NCBI GenBank assembly: GCA_025529335.1
Contig: JAMYHX010000201.1
Location: forward strand, 1 to 64,000
Length of the DNA: 64,000 bases
Origin: Rhizopus sp. PT2906
Taxonomy: Eukaryota; Mucoromycota; Mucoromycetes; Mucorales; Rhizopodaceae
Direction of reading: 5' to 3'
Shown: piece by piece, positions 37,300-50,628 of the stretch
Numbering within the stretch: the first letter of the stretch is position 1
Layout: each line of letters begins with the position of its first letter
Notes under the pieces: model-generated
What the model was told of the DNA's origin: nothing
What the model saw: only the letters and a program-made list of their open reading frames with translations
Database searches by the model: none
Position numbers and translations under genes: made by a program

Positions 37300-40200
37300 T
37301 AAGTTACAAAAGAAAACTTGCTTACTAAGTGCTTACCCTTCAGCCTCTTCGAGTTCTTCTGATGTAGCAACCTTTAAAGAGATGGCAGCCTCTAATTTTT
37401 GATCTTCACGGTCCCGCAATGGGCCAAAGACAACGAGTCTAGAAAATTCAGGTGCATACTGCTGCATGGATCTACAGGCATCTTCTGTAAATGTAGACCA
37501 GTAACTATGTAGGTGGTTGGATGCCTGAGCAACAATAAATGGCTTAAGGTCACCAGTGTCAAGTACCATATGAAGAGCCTAAAAATATAGTATAAGAAAA
37601 CACTCTGTTTGTTCCTTTCACCCTTTGATCTATTTACCTTTTTTATAGGACCATTTTCTTCATTTAGCTTGGGCACACTTAAAAGCTCGGGTTGAAATAT
37701 TACATTGATAAATGCTTTGATAAGTAAAGGAAACGTCTTGGATTGGTTGATGTTTTCTTTCATCAGTTCAATTGCAAGATCAACACAACGGCTAACAAGC
37801 TCAACGTTCTTTTCCCATGGAAAGGCAAAGAGTGGTCCAAAGCTGCTGATAATCGCCTCACCACACATCTCTGAAGCACTTTCCAGTTGATCGATGGCTA
37901 CCTCATACAATTCGACTGGGTCAAAGCATTCCTTTATGACATTGCTCTTTCGAGCCTATATTAACTTTAATACATGCAATCATTCTTTGAGGTAAACTTA
38001 CAGCATTAGCATACAAAATGATACTCTCGATGCACTCCCATTTATATCTAATAAATGATGCAATCACATCTCCCCATGATCTGATAAAATAATAAGTATT
38101 TCTGCCATTTATAAACCTTTGCTTACCTTTGTTGAATAGCTTCTTGTGTACGCTTCATCGATAAACCGTGTACCAAAGAAAATGCCTGATCATCATAATC
38201 CAGACTATAATAAGATAGATCTGTGGCAGCTTGATAGAGTATTCTTAGTAACTGAATGTGGAATGGCTTTGATAGTTCCTTATTTGGGTCTACAACTATA
38301 GTTGATTGAGTATTTAAAAATCCATGTACGATCAAATATTACCTGAACTACGATGTTTTAATAAATCAATGCATTTTTCATAGTAAGTCTGAATAGCTTC
38401 CGTTTTATTTTCTAATTCGAGGACACTTTCTTTTCCAAGTATCCTTTTGGTCAATGAAAGATAAAGATCGACTACATCTCCATCTATGGTAAAATAAATC
38501 AACTGCTTCAAAAATAATGACAATATGAACTTACCAACAACGTTTGGTTCTTCCTTATTAAGATACTTTCCTTCGATTCTTGCTAATATATACAAAAGTG
38601 CATCATCATCAAGGTGCACAGCCTTTGTAAAATTGAACTGATTATCAAAGGTGGCCTCAAAGTTCTCCCACAATGACTCCAACAGAGTTAGTAACCTAGA
38701 GAACATAACATCGGAGCTAATAGAAGTTATTAGGATCCCCAACATAGTCTAGTGTATGTCTTTACATGGATGAATCTGTCAGATGTATCAAGAATGCATC
38801 GAGAAGATCTAGTAGCTTTTCCTTGTCAACATGACCTTCATTAGTAGAGACGGCAAAGACCGAGGCACGTGCAAGCACATTAGCCTGTGAGCGTAAGACA
38901 GTCTCTGGAATATCTATTTAAAGAAGGGAGGAATAAGTTGTCTATATAAACATATATATGTATATGTCTGCTCTACCTTCAGATTTCAATTCGCATACAT
39001 ATGTCTCTATACGATCTTTTAATCCTTGTCGAATGCTGTCTAGTGACTTGAATTGAACATGGTTATTTTTCTGTTTACAGTTCAGTCATGAAATGATTTA
39101 CCTTATTTGCAGATACATCATTTTCAAGCCAGTATCGAATCATTCTAAATTCATGTGATGAAGCCTTTATAGGATACTCGTTCACAAGCGAAGAGACAGT
39201 CCTATATTAATAAATTAGCCTTTCTTTTCTATGTTAACCTTGTCTTACTTTGCGATATCGGAGAATGATAGCGTTGCTGTATGAGCAAGTCTGACGGTAG
39301 CAGCAACACCCAATTTACGCAAGAACTTTTTAGTAGTTGGAATGCTATCAGACGCTTTAATAAACAGGAACGAGCGTATCATTAGTAGTCCTTACTTGAA
39401 GTTTCTGTGACGATCGACCAATACCCTTAATGACTTTAATTCTTCTGGACCCCATGCGCTGACATGATCCACTTCAGCCAAAGCTTCCATAGCATAGAGG
39501 ATAGGTGCCGGACTGCTTACGACATGAGAAAAATGATGAATAAGTTGTCGCAAGAAATTGACCTTATGTTCTGTCTGCACGGCCTGTACAAGACGGTAGA
39601 TGAACGCTCTGAAATGCTCTCCAAAAGGACTAACAAGGGCTCCTTGAGTAGGTACTTGAAATAGAGAAGTGTTGTCAACTGTTTTGAAGAGTGCACCAAA
39701 CATGAAACCTTGTTCCACACCCATTTTATGCAGCGTCTGAGGGTTTTCTCTGGAAAAAATGTATTCTAGTAAACCCCTTTTAACAGAGGCTGTCTCATTC
39801 TGGAATCCACGGTAGAAAATGAGTGTCCACCACGATGGATCCATTCCGTTATCTGCATTTAATAGACTTTCAAATCGATGTAGCACAGGATCGACGAGAT
39901 GAATAACGCTTTCATGCATAATGTCATACAGCAGAAACCAGTCCTCCCAACAATCCGAATACTGCTTGGTTTTATCCACATTCCATCTGAAGAATCGAGT
40001 CCAGTCGCTTTCAGACTTGGTAGCAATAGTGGAGGGATACTTTTCGGTAAAGTCGATAATTCGCTTAAGAATATAAGCAGAGTACTTTCGAGCTAATGAG
40101 TCATTGCTTCGTAATCCACTCTGTTAACAAGGGTGCTTTTAATGAATAGCTCAAAGAAGGGGAGTATTATATTTACTTGTAAGATCATAAAGAAGCTTTC

Positions 40201-41164
40201 TTCAAAGCGAAGGTCCGTACGAATATCCGGTGTCTGCTTTCCTTCATCCAATCCAAAATAAAAATCAAAGAATCGAGCGATGAGTCCATATATTTCTAAT
40301 CTCAAGAGATTGGTGGCAGGAAGGCCATACATTTGAAGCGTGCGTTGCCATAACATCTAGAATATGCATAAGCCGGGGTGATCAGTAAGAAACGCTTCAT
40401 GCCATAGTACTTGCCTCACACCAATAGATTTGCTTTCCGAAATCTTTGTTATGTTGCTTCCAACGGAGTAAATTTGGTAATAGATCATGTGCTAATTTGC
40501 TTCGTACGGTAGCATCTGTACACGGAATCATGGCAGTTGCGATACTAAAGATCAACTCTATCCAGTGATCCATATCATTAGCACCCATTGTTTTTAGTTG
40601 TTCATTTTCATTTAGATCTCGTATAAAGTAGTTGAGTATATTCAAACAGCACTCAAGTTCGATAGAATTGTCCTTGTGCTGTTGAACTTGCTGCCACTGT
40701 TCACTACATTCTAGTTTATCAACACACGTCTCGATAAATTCAATCGGCTTTAAATCAACAAAATCAGGCTCGATCGTCATGATTGACACTAACTGACAAA
40801 GAAGCATCAAGATGGTATCCTTGCCAAATTGATATCCTGTCAAAAATGATTTGACAATAAAAAATGCGACTGTATTTTCCAATAGGTGAACACTCTCTGT
40901 TGACACGGTTGATTCATGAGAAAGACTTGTTAATATCCAAGGTTTTAAATATGTCTCCAAAACACGATTCCCTTCGTCAATATCTTGTAATCGGTTCAAA
41001 TAGGCTTTATAAACCGGGATCAAGATTTGTAATGTGCCGAAACGAACCTTTTCGTCCTGTGCTTCTGTGTATTGTTTATCAAGGTGTGATAGAAAGTTGA
41101 GTAGCTGTTTATCTTCTGCATTACGGACAAGTAATTCTTGGAATGGCACGGACGTAAAGTCCAT
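35591..41164 (-). CDS. TRM3: tRNA (guanosine-18-2'-O-)-methyltransferase TRM3/TARBP1
   Basis: Sixteen exons in phase: 41164-40415, 40356-40177, 40120-39396, 39344-39249, 39201-39102, 39070-38977, 38913-38766, 38716-38535, 38483-38343, 38295-38127, 38080-38002, 37955-37638, 37578-37337, 37235-37040, 36992-36384 and 36334-35591, giving about 1590 aa (human TARBP1 about 1620). The enzyme makes Gm18 in the D-loop of some tRNAs. The long N-terminal region is helical repeat-like. The C-terminal 200 residues are a SpoU/SPOUT domain: LIDRLPNLAGLCRTCEIFNA (motif 1), CVLLLGKEKQGVP (motif 2), IEIPQYGITRSLNVHVSGAI (motif 3). The intron after exon 1 uses a GC donor (GAG/GCAAGT). The intron before exon 14 contains a 52-base T tract. 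Confidence 0.92.
37245..37296. repeat. poly(A)/poly(T) tract of 52 bp in a TRM3 intron
   Basis: Uninterrupted A run on the plus strand. In the TRM3 transcript it reads as 52 U followed by CCUCUAAAG/exon, so it forms an extreme polypyrimidine tract at the acceptor. Confidence 0.9.
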
Positions 41165-41623
41165 TTTGATATTCACTACAAGTAATAAAAAGTTTTTTCT
41201 TTTTTTTTTTCCTTTGCTGCTTTTGGACGGAGATACAAGTATGCGGGTACCAAATACAACAATATGTCTATTGTTGTATTCCTATAGAAAGCTCCCCCTT
41301 TTTTATTATATGTCATATTCATAATTACATACTCATTCTTATACAAAATATATGAGCAAACATTGTATACAATCATGTCAGAGAGTGAAGTCGCTGCTTT
41401 GGAATTGGATTTAATAAAGTATCTTTAAACGTCTGTTCCCGTTAGTGCACGTCTTGATGTTTAATCCCCGCAATGATCATTCAACTGTTTAAGACAACCT
41501 TTACTTCTTTCTTGGAAAAAAAAAAATAAGCATTCAAAACAACGGAAGAAGTGGGATGAAGTAAACAGAAAGACAAAACATTGAATTTGTATTAAACACT
41601 ATCTCTGTAGCTTACCTCCGACA
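41165..41623. promoter_or_regulatory. divergent promoter region, TRM3/kinesin
   Basis: Upstream of both divergent genes. It contains a short plus-strand frame at 41374 (MSESEVAALELDLIK) that could be an upstream ORF or an unused 5' exon of the kinesin. Confidence 0.4.
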
Positions 41624-44600
41624 ATGCATAGATCTAGCTCATCAACCCCTGATTCCGTATCCAAGAGACAGCCATCCTACAATCCGGAGAAAGAACCAAT
41701 AAAGGCAAGACCAAAGAGTTGGAATAATTGCTTGTTCTCACCTCTTTATAGTCTTATTTACGTCTTCGGCCTAGATCTAATGATGACAGTCGAGACAGTG
41801 ATCCATACATCAAAATACTAGATGACTATATGGTCTCAATGATTCCACCAGTTGTACGATATAAAAAAAAGGGACACGACGTATAGATACATAACACATC
41901 ATTTGTAGGATTCAAACGCATATAGAACCAGAAATAAGACTCCAGAGAAATACAGATTCACCAAGATATTTAACGATTCAACAGATCAGCAAACATTCTT
42001 TAATGAAACAACTTTACCACTCATCCAGGATGCACTCGGTGGAAATAACGCGCTCATATTTGCGTATGGTGTAACGAATTCAGGAAAGACGTACACGGTG
42101 ATGGGAAAACCAGAGGATCCTGGATTGGTACCTCGTTCCTTGAGCTTGATTTTCAATAGCATCGATCAGTACAAGAGCGAGACTAAAGTAAAACAATATA
42201 CATATAAACATCATGACGATGAATACTCATGAATTCTTTTTATAGTTGAAACCAGCTATGCATAGTGCAACAGTTGCGTATGACAATCCAGAAGAAGAGA
42301 ATAGACGACTTTTGACGCATTGTAATGTAAGGTGAGTCATGTTGTGACATATAACAGACAATAACATCAAGCGGATATGTAGGTTCAGGAGCAGTCAATA
42401 AGTGATCAAAAGATCAAGGTTGATACTGCATTTGAATATGGAATTTGGATTTCATTTATCGAAGTTTACAACGAGCAGATCTTTGACCTACTTGATCCAA
42501 CGCCAATAAAGCCAGGAGCCAAAAGAAACCAACTACATTTCAAATATGAACAACGTACAGGAAACAAATATGTGGCAGACATGAACCTTATTAAAGTAAA
42601 GTCAACCCATGAAGCACATGCTATACTGTCATTTGGACAACAGAACAGACGAGTATTTTCTACAGCAATGAATCAAGAGAGTAGTCGAAGTCATAGTATA
42701 TTTACAGTACATATCGTGAGATGTCCTATAGATCATAATAATTTTGTGTGTGAAGATCCTCAATATGCCATGCTATCAAAATTATCATTTGTTGACCTGG
42801 CAGGATCCGAAAGGTATAGAAATACGCTTAGTTCAGGTAATTATCAGATCTATGCCGATAATCACCAACAATCTAAACATGCACTAGGTCAAAGGCTAAA
42901 AGAAGCTGGGAATATCAATAAATCCCTCATGTTCCTTGGACAATGCATGGAAATGCTTCGACTGAATCAAATGAATAAGGTAACACTAGATGCAGATATC
43001 TCTTAAAAGATACTAAACTATTCGAATCATCAGAGTGCTGCAGTTATACCATACAGGCACAGCAAGCTAACCGAAATGTTCAAAAGCGCGTTCGAGGGTG
43101 ATGGAAAAGCGGTAAGGATCCAAGGAAGAAAACACAAAAAAGGATCTCCAACTCTTTTCTCTTACAGGCGATCATTGTCAACTTCAATCCATTTGACACA
43201 AGCTTTGATGAAAACAGTCATGTTATGAAGTTTTCAGCTGTGGCCAAAGACGTTACGACAATACGGCAACTGAAAACAGGGGTTGATCCAAAGAATATTA
43301 AATCGACATCAAAGCGCCCGCGTGTTGAGTCATCTACGGAAATGTTGGAGCAAGATATCGCCTCAGACTCGTATTACGATAAGGCTGGTGAATACAAATC
43401 ATTTTTGGAAGACTTGATTTCAAAATTAGAAGAGATAAAGAAAGAACAGAGTCGCATTGACGATATTCGGAACCAAGCAAAACAAGAAGTATTGTTGACA
43501 TCAGCTACACAGGAGGTATGTCATCCTATTTCACATTATAGTTTGTTCCTCTTCTTACAGTATGAATAGCAAGATATGATGCAACGTGAACTTGAAAAGC
43601 TAAATGGAGATACAATGGATGATCAGAATGGTAAAACTTGGCGGTGATAGAGATACAATCAACAAGCTAATACACTCTTTTAGTGCATAATAGAGCATTA
43701 CTTAATAGAGTAAATACAAAACCATTGAAGACAGTTTAAGTTACTTACCATGTATAATCCAGCTTTTAGAAAAGCAAAAACTGATCATTGAGGAGATGAA
43801 TACTTTAAAGTCTAAGGCAGAAGAAGAAAGACTAGAAAAGGAGAGACTTATGGAAGAGGTTTGGAATAAGATCTACAGAACCGTAGTTACTCATAATTGA
43901 CGTTAGATACGCCGACTACAAGAGGGTCAAAAGAACACAGAATATTATGGCAACATCAGTAATAAGCAAAGTATTCTGAATTCTGATACAAATCTAGCTA
44001 AAGAAGACCAAAAAAGAGACGATGAAGGCAGTGAATACTCGAGATTAGATCCAGAAAGAGACGGACTATCCGACGAAGATGAAGCGTTCGCTTCCTTTCT
44101 GAGGCTAAGAAAACAGTTACGACGAAGCATATTTAAAAAGGATGTGGTGAGTAGTAATGTCTCAAGTTGTTACCGGATTCGTTACTTACATCTCATTGAC
44201 AAGCTCTGTGAAGATACAGATGCAATCATGAAACAGATAGAGGCATTTGAAGGAGTCACGTTTGATCTGGCCAAGGTATGTTCAAAAGCAAATACTGACT
44301 TATAAATATTAAATATGGACACGGATAGGAAACCAAAATGGGCAAGCTGCTAAAAGTGATTGCCTCTGAGAAATTTGAAAAGGATCCTTTTCAGATACGA
44401 ACTAGGGCATTTCGATTATTCAAGAAATATGCGCAACTTGGTATTAAAGGTTCGACGCCACAGTTACCTTTACCTGCCACTATAGATGAGGCAAACTATG
44501 AAGTAAATGAAGATAATAGAGCTATTCAAGAACTACAGGAGGAAAACTTGAAGTTAAAACGTCAAATCAAGGTAAAACAATTCTTTATAAGCAATTCAAA

Positions 44601-44986
44601 GTAGCCCTAATATTGCAATGATTTAGTCAATAGAGGAATGTCATCTTAAACTAAGTCAGATAACCAAGGATATCTTGAGCCGAACTGAATGTCAAGGGAA
44701 TTCAGCTGATAATGAGAGACATTTGTCACAAGAAGAGGTTGGTATACATTTCACAAACATGAGTCATATATTTATTGATGGTATTACATATTAGCAAGTT
44801 ACGGACAGCACATCGACCAGAAATTCCCCTGCTTGTTCTTTGACAGAAGGGCAAGAGGCAAGCGAAGACGAGGTCATTGATATCTTTGAGCAGAATAGAC
44901 CACTAATTAAGCGACGGTAATACCTCTTGATAGCTATATGTACTATCATTAACAAAACTTTATATAGAAAACTAAGGACGCGATGA
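41624..44986 (+). CDS. kinesin-6 family motor (KIF20/MKLP2-like)
   Basis: Exons 2-16 join in phase: 41752-41853, 41909-42187, 42246-42326, 42383-42979, 43034-43111, 43168-43515, 43570-43630, 43684-43709, 43763-43858, 43907-44146, 44204-44275, 44329-44571, 44627-44737, 44795-44916 and 44968-44986 (825 codons with stop). Exon 1 is uncertain: ATG 41624 fits if it ends at a GTATCC donor at 41657. The motor domain shows the first strand SYLRLRPRS, P-loop GVTNSGKT, switch I NQESSRSHSIF, switch II DLAGSE and YRHSKLTEMFKSAFEG. A large insertion before ...EYGIWISFIEVYNEQIFDLL is typical of kinesin-6, which works at the central spindle in anaphase and cytokinesis. The tail is coiled coil (LEDLISKLEEIKKEQ, LLEKQKLIIEEMNTLK) and ends basic (IKRRKLRTR). 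Confidence 0.85.
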
Positions 44987-45660
44987 TCCCTATTCAAGCA
45001 AACTATAATATAAAACAACACCCATACCATATATAAATACTCGTTCCCATCTTGTGTATATTTGTATTATTATTATTCCTTTTTATTACTCCTTTGCTAA
45101 TAAAACATTACCTCAGCTCCTACTTTAACATTTATCTATTTTGCTTGTTGTCGAACTTGTCTTTTTTGATTATGGTAAGCTGAATGCAACAGTAATAGAA
45201 AAACATCAAACCTGGCTGAAGAAACAAACAAACTATCTCAATAATACATGAGTTGTGTATTATTTACTTGCAATAATAAACAATTTGTTAATAGTTTATT
45301 ACACAAATCTCTTTTCTATGCATTCATATTATTAAAATAGCCCAAACAAAAGAGGGGGAGAACAGACTGTTTCAAACAATGTACAACCAAGAAAAAAGGA
45401 TAGAATAAACATGGCAAATATCGTCTGTTCACCCTATGTATGACATAGTGTGTTTTTCATCAAGGCACCCAGTCGCGTACACGGGATATTTGCGCGAATT
45501 CAAATTAAAGTAATCGTTTAGGCGTGGATAAACAAAAAAAAAAAAAAACAAGCAAACATCCAAGTAGAAGAGAGAACATGATATTCATATGAATATATTC
45601 AAGCAAAACTTTCAGATGTTGTATTTATTTGACATGATATTTATGGTCATATTAAAATAT
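44987..45660. other. intergenic between convergent genes
   Basis: 3' flanks of the kinesin and the UFD1-AZUL gene. AT-rich, no supported gene. Confidence 0.5.
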
Positions 45661-47826
45661 TTACAGTCTAAGGTTCTTTCTCGGCGCATTACGATCCAGC
45701 CAAGTCTGTGCTCTATCTAAATCTTCTTGTTCACTTTCAAGTGCCTTGACACACCATCCCAATTCAAATTTGTGTTCAGTCATATCGCACAATATCTCGG
45801 CTAAAAATTTCTTGCGCGTCGTAGACTCGTCTACACAGAAATAGAGTTCTGGCTGGGGATCTGACTTGACTAGTTCTTTAGGCAAATTTTTAATAAGGGG
45901 TATCAACATACTTGCAGCTGTAGTTGCATCTTTCGGGTCTTTGGTACAGGTAGCACAGTACTACATAATCAAAAACATCGTAAGAGGACTCTAAAAGAGT
46001 GTATGTTTGTTGTTTGTCTGTGTACCTTATTCCGGCAATAACTATTTCCACATCCTACGGTTAATTGTGAATGCAGCTTTCGTGCAACTTTTTGCATCAA
46101 CTTGGCATTTTTAGGGTCATCTTCAGATATCCAAAATGGACCAAAACAGAATTGACACAGTGAGAGCCTATTCTTTGCTCGGGGCCTTGTACAGTTTTGG
46201 TTACAACAAGCAGGGGGTAGTGTCTGCTGTTGACGCTTGACCTCGTGTATCTTGGCATGGACTTGAATATCTTTGATGGGTATGGGTTTGTTGCATTTTT
46301 GACATGTAATCGTACGTGACCCACAATAGCTTTCATGAGATCTTAATCCCAGCAGTCTATCTCTCGCATCCAGTGAAACAACTCCTTGCGCGGTCAATGT
46401 CTATAGTGATAAATAAGTATGCGATACACACCATATAATACAAAACAATACATACATGGCAGTATCGACAAACAATCATCTTTTCGGGACAATCGGTGCT
46501 CTTGTGCTTTGCCAATGCATCATATGTGTTGCTTGTAAAAGTATCACAGACACATGTCTTTGGCGTATGGTAATACTCAATGTGTTTGTCTTTATCATCC
46601 GTGGTTCCCGTATGCTCGCACTGATCGCAATGCCAGTGCTTTTCTAGCTCCTCGCTTCCTTTTTTAAAAACTTTTCCGCATCCCCAAGGGCAAGGTACAT
46701 TATTGCGATAGCAAAATCCCTCATGTAACAACACTGTACGTTCCAATATCCACGCATGACAGTTCTTGCACTGAACTTTATTTTCTGTACTTTCTGGCTT
46801 CTCGTTGACGTTGTCGTCCACTTCCATACTTCCATCATCCTCTTCTACCCTCCAGGATACAATTGAATATTCTTTATATCCATGTAAACCAACATACAAT
46901 GTGTCCGATGGTGCATTGTCTATACGAATCGTTCGTTCACTATCTGAGCTTAGACTTGCCCATTCAAATCTGTCAACTGTCGGCTTTTTCTCTTGACTGC
47001 TTACAACAACATCTATACATACACGCATCGACTTAGACTTCCCCATTCTGTGTCGTCTCAGCTTATACAATCACTTACCTATATCACCTGCTTCTATATT
47101 TAATACAAGCTTCACAGATATGCTTTGAGGTATTTTAACTGTCCAATATCTATATGATTTGTAAGGCACTTCGACATTTGATTGGGACTCGTTTAAACGA
47201 ATAACTACAGGCTCACTAGTTGGATGCCAGTTCTTCTCTTGCTGTTGTTGCTCTTCGGCTGCTTCAATATCTACTTCTAAATCGGTATCAGTGATTGACA
47301 CTGCGTCCTTAGGTTTCAGCTCTACCACTTTAAACTGATAGGTGCGTCCACCATACCGACAGGAAAGAACCTGACCGGTAGTTAGAGTATTGTAATGTCC
47401 ACGAAGATGAGCCTCGAGAGCAGCACGGTAATCTGTAATCTCTTTATAATCTATTGATAATGGTTTCAACTTTGTCCATGTGCCCTTGGGCAGTAATCGC
47501 AGTTGAATAAGCACACGATCGCCTTCTTTTAAACCAAGGGCAGACAGAATCCATAGAGGTAATTCGGCCGTGTCAGAGGAAGAGAACTCCTTCACACCAC
47601 AGTGGATCGTTGCGTTCGTGTGGGGATGGCGTAGTTCAAATGTCAGAGGTGACGGTAATTGTTCAGATCCTGCTTTTGATAGTAATTGTGTAAGCGCTGT
47701 TGCTGGTAATATAATCTTGTCTCCATGCTCAAGTTCTGGTTGTGCTTGTCTAACAAAATAATATGATTTCCACACAATGTCTTGCTGCTGCTGCTGCTGC
47801 TGATGTTGTTGTTGTTGATCTTGCAT
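45661..47826 (-). CDS. UFD1-domain, zinc-finger and AZUL-domain fusion protein
   Basis: Four exons: 47826-47079, 47012-46456, 46400-46026 and 45960-45661, giving 659 aa. Domains in order: a Gln-rich start; a UFD1-type double-psi barrel (about residues 17-200: GDKIILPATALTQLLS, LPLWILSALGLKEGDRVLIQ, DYRAALEAHLRGHYNTLTTG); a second beta-rich part; several Cys/His zinc-finger modules (CKNCHAWILERTVLLHEGFC, CPWGCGKVF, CDQCEHTG, CQKCNKPIPIKDIQVHAKIH). An AZUL zinc domain follows, as in UBE3A (LHSQLTVGCGNSYCRN then YCATC; about 540-580), and a C-terminal helical UBA-like part. UFD1 works with CDC48 on ubiquitinated clients; AZUL domains bind the proteasome subunit RPN10 in UBE3A. A role linking ubiquitinated substrates to CDC48 or the proteasome is inferred. 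Confidence 0.8.
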
Positions 47827-50621
47827 TACGAATATTTAAAGAAGAAAGAGAGAATTGTAAAAACAGCTGTCTTTTATACTGTTCCAATGAAATTTCCGTA
47901 TTACTAATTTGACTGGATTCGTAAGCGCTGCGCACAGACACCTCTATAGTAGGTAATTTACCGAAGCACGCTCAGATGAAGTAAAGCTTACGTAGTGACT
48001 TACTAAACCTGTAATGACAGCTTATATACAGCACTGTGGGGGGCGCTATTTCCATTTCTTAATAATAATAATAACAATAAAAAGTGCATCAAAAGACTAC
48101 TTAAAATATCACATCAAGCCAGTTAAGCCTTTAGAAATGAATTATAAGCAATTGTTGCCAAACATGTTGACCAACTTTCTGTTACTGACATCAATATATA
48201 TGAATGCAAAAGACTATTATTGTTGTCAAATCACGTAATAGATATGTTACTGCTGCTCAACAGAGTAGTTTTTCGACTCGTCATAAACTGCATCCATTAC
48301 AGTAACATCCGTCTTTAATACACATTTGCCACTTGGTCATGTGTATGCTTCATACAATTCTTATCATCTTCAGTTAAGACTGTTTGGTATTGTAATGACA
48401 AAGTTGAAGTACTAGCAGATCTATAAACAATTGTAGAATGCTTTAGTCATTCTTCAAAAACCGAGATCCAGGAAACATAGCTTATTTAAGAAAGTTTGGA
48501 TTCTACTGTTGAGCAAGAGATAGAGATGTTGGTGATTTAAACACGAAAGCGCAGACTAATCGAAGTTTATGCTTCGGCATTCATCAATTCCAGCTCCGAC
48601 TTCACCGTAATTATCGTGTTGTCAACCACAAGTTCTTAGACAGTAGTGTAAGCCCGTTCAAATTGAATGGGGTATTTTACAGACACATGGCTGACTACTC
48701 CCGTGATTAATAATGAAGCATGATTCAGTTAGATAAAGCATACTGTGACCAAAAATAAACTTTAGATTTTCATAGGCTGCTTATGATGCTAATAATAGTG
48801 AAATGACTGAATAAGTCATGGGATCATGATATTCCTTATTGATTTATTATTAATTCATGCCTGTCAAAAGACTAATTGCACCTTTACTATAATTCAATTC
48901 TATGATACAGAAAACAAAGATTATGTGCTACCTCTCCTTTTTATCAAAAAAGAAAGCCACAGTCTGTTTTTATCGTAATCAATTGAGTAATCTCTTGATG
49001 GTTTTCTACTTAATTTAGCATCTGTAATTTGCCAAGCAAAGCTTAATCATAGCCCCCAATCAACGTTTTATGCAATCTTTTTCTTCTTTGAATGACTTTC
49101 TCACTAGGTCTAATACTCTTTTTTTTGCTTTTTTTTTATTACAGATATGGTCATTCCATCAAATAGAATATTCTAGTAATAGTACATGACCCTTAAGGAT
49201 ACACTGATGTGTGTGCGCTGGCTTTGTTATTTTGATTTGAAATGAAATATCTGATAACAATCTTTTTCATCAACTTGGTGATTTGATATGTCTTACTTTT
49301 TGATTAAAGTCATTAACCAATAATGAAATGGTTCTCGACCCTGAAATCGGTGTCCCCTCTTTCTTTTTCCCTCCCCTTACATTTATTTGTTCTATCAGGG
49401 TATCAAATGGTTTTAAAGGGTGCTGCATCTAATGAGCACCAAATAAACAATTCCAAATTTAGAAATTTAATTGATTCGCGAACCATTTTTATTTGTTCAA
49501 AGACAAAGCGGATTGCTACCTAAAGAATGTTACAGATGAAGTCTGGCCGAACTTCTATCGAACCTTTTTTTTTTCTAGAAACGTTCTATCAACATTTTCA
49601 AGGAGCAAATTCTTTTGCGCCAACATTGTAATACGATCATGTAAAAAGAGTGAACAGATTTCTCTAGAAGCTTTTTTTTTTGTAACTTTTTCAACGTGGC
49701 AACTCGTAATCACCTGAGAGAAGAGGAACTTCTTTCATTCTCACACAATTATTCTAGACTCTTGAATTAAAAGCGACAAAACAATGAATTACATAAAGGT
49801 TAAACCGATTATCCTACTGAAGTGCCCCATCGCTTATTTAAGGAGTTCAAAAGCGATTGGCTGTAAAAGATGGACACGATGATAAAAAAAAAAAAAAAAC
49901 ATCATGTGCTTCGCCAAGGATAAAGGAATGAACCGTGTCGCGCGTAATAATTTGTTTTGCACGTCGACATCAAACAAACACATATCGTCCCATGACTGTT
50001 GCCTTGTACAAGGAATTTGAAAACAGTTCGAAGGGTCCCGGAGTAAAATTTACACGAGTGCATAAAGAAAAAAATAAGGGAGATAAACTCGATCCATTAT
50101 TTCCAGCTAACGACAAGAAATGATATATATTTATATTTATATATATATATATATCAAGGTCAAGTGGCCTATAGAGCATCCAAAAATAACAGTATGATAA
50201 TATGATTTATTATTTATTAATGCATTCAACCAACTTTTTCATTGAATGGGGCTCTATTAAAAATATCCATTTTTCTTAATCTGTCAAAAACCCGCTGAGC
50301 AACCAAGAGAAAAAAAAAGAAAGTCGAGTGGTTCTTTCATGACTGGGTAACCACGGGAACCGGCTTGGACAACATTCACGGTGCAACCAAACGAGTGCAA
50401 GTGTCTTTAATGAATTGTCTTCAATTCTACATGTGATAAATAATACAGGAAAGCTCAACACGAAGAAAATAAAAAGAAAGAGAGTGAATCTGGAATGCCC
50501 CTATTGGTCTCTGTTACCAGGAAAGGAAATAATTTGTTGCTGTAGAAACGAAAATTTTTATTAATTTCGGACAATTGGTTCCTTCATCTCCTTGATTTAG
50601 GTTATTCCGATAAACGCTGCT
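47827..50621. other. gene-free stretch upstream of the response regulator
   Basis: About 2.8 kb. It holds only short frames; the longest with a coherent look (49935-50123, 62 codons) has no recognised domain. An AT dinucleotide run lies at about 50124-50155. Confidence 0.45.
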
Positions 50622-50628
50622 TATAAAA
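50622..50628 (+). promoter_or_regulatory. TATA box of the response-regulator gene
   Basis: TATAAAA, 83 bp upstream of the ATG at 50711, followed by a C/T-rich tract (CTTTCTTTCTTT and long T runs) that is typical of fungal transcription start regions. Confidence 0.6.

Noticed and set aside
49935..50123. 62-codon plus-strand frame with a charged C-terminus
   Set aside because: Briefly considered as a fragment of a secreted esterase, but no catalytic motif is present and neighbouring frames give no continuation.
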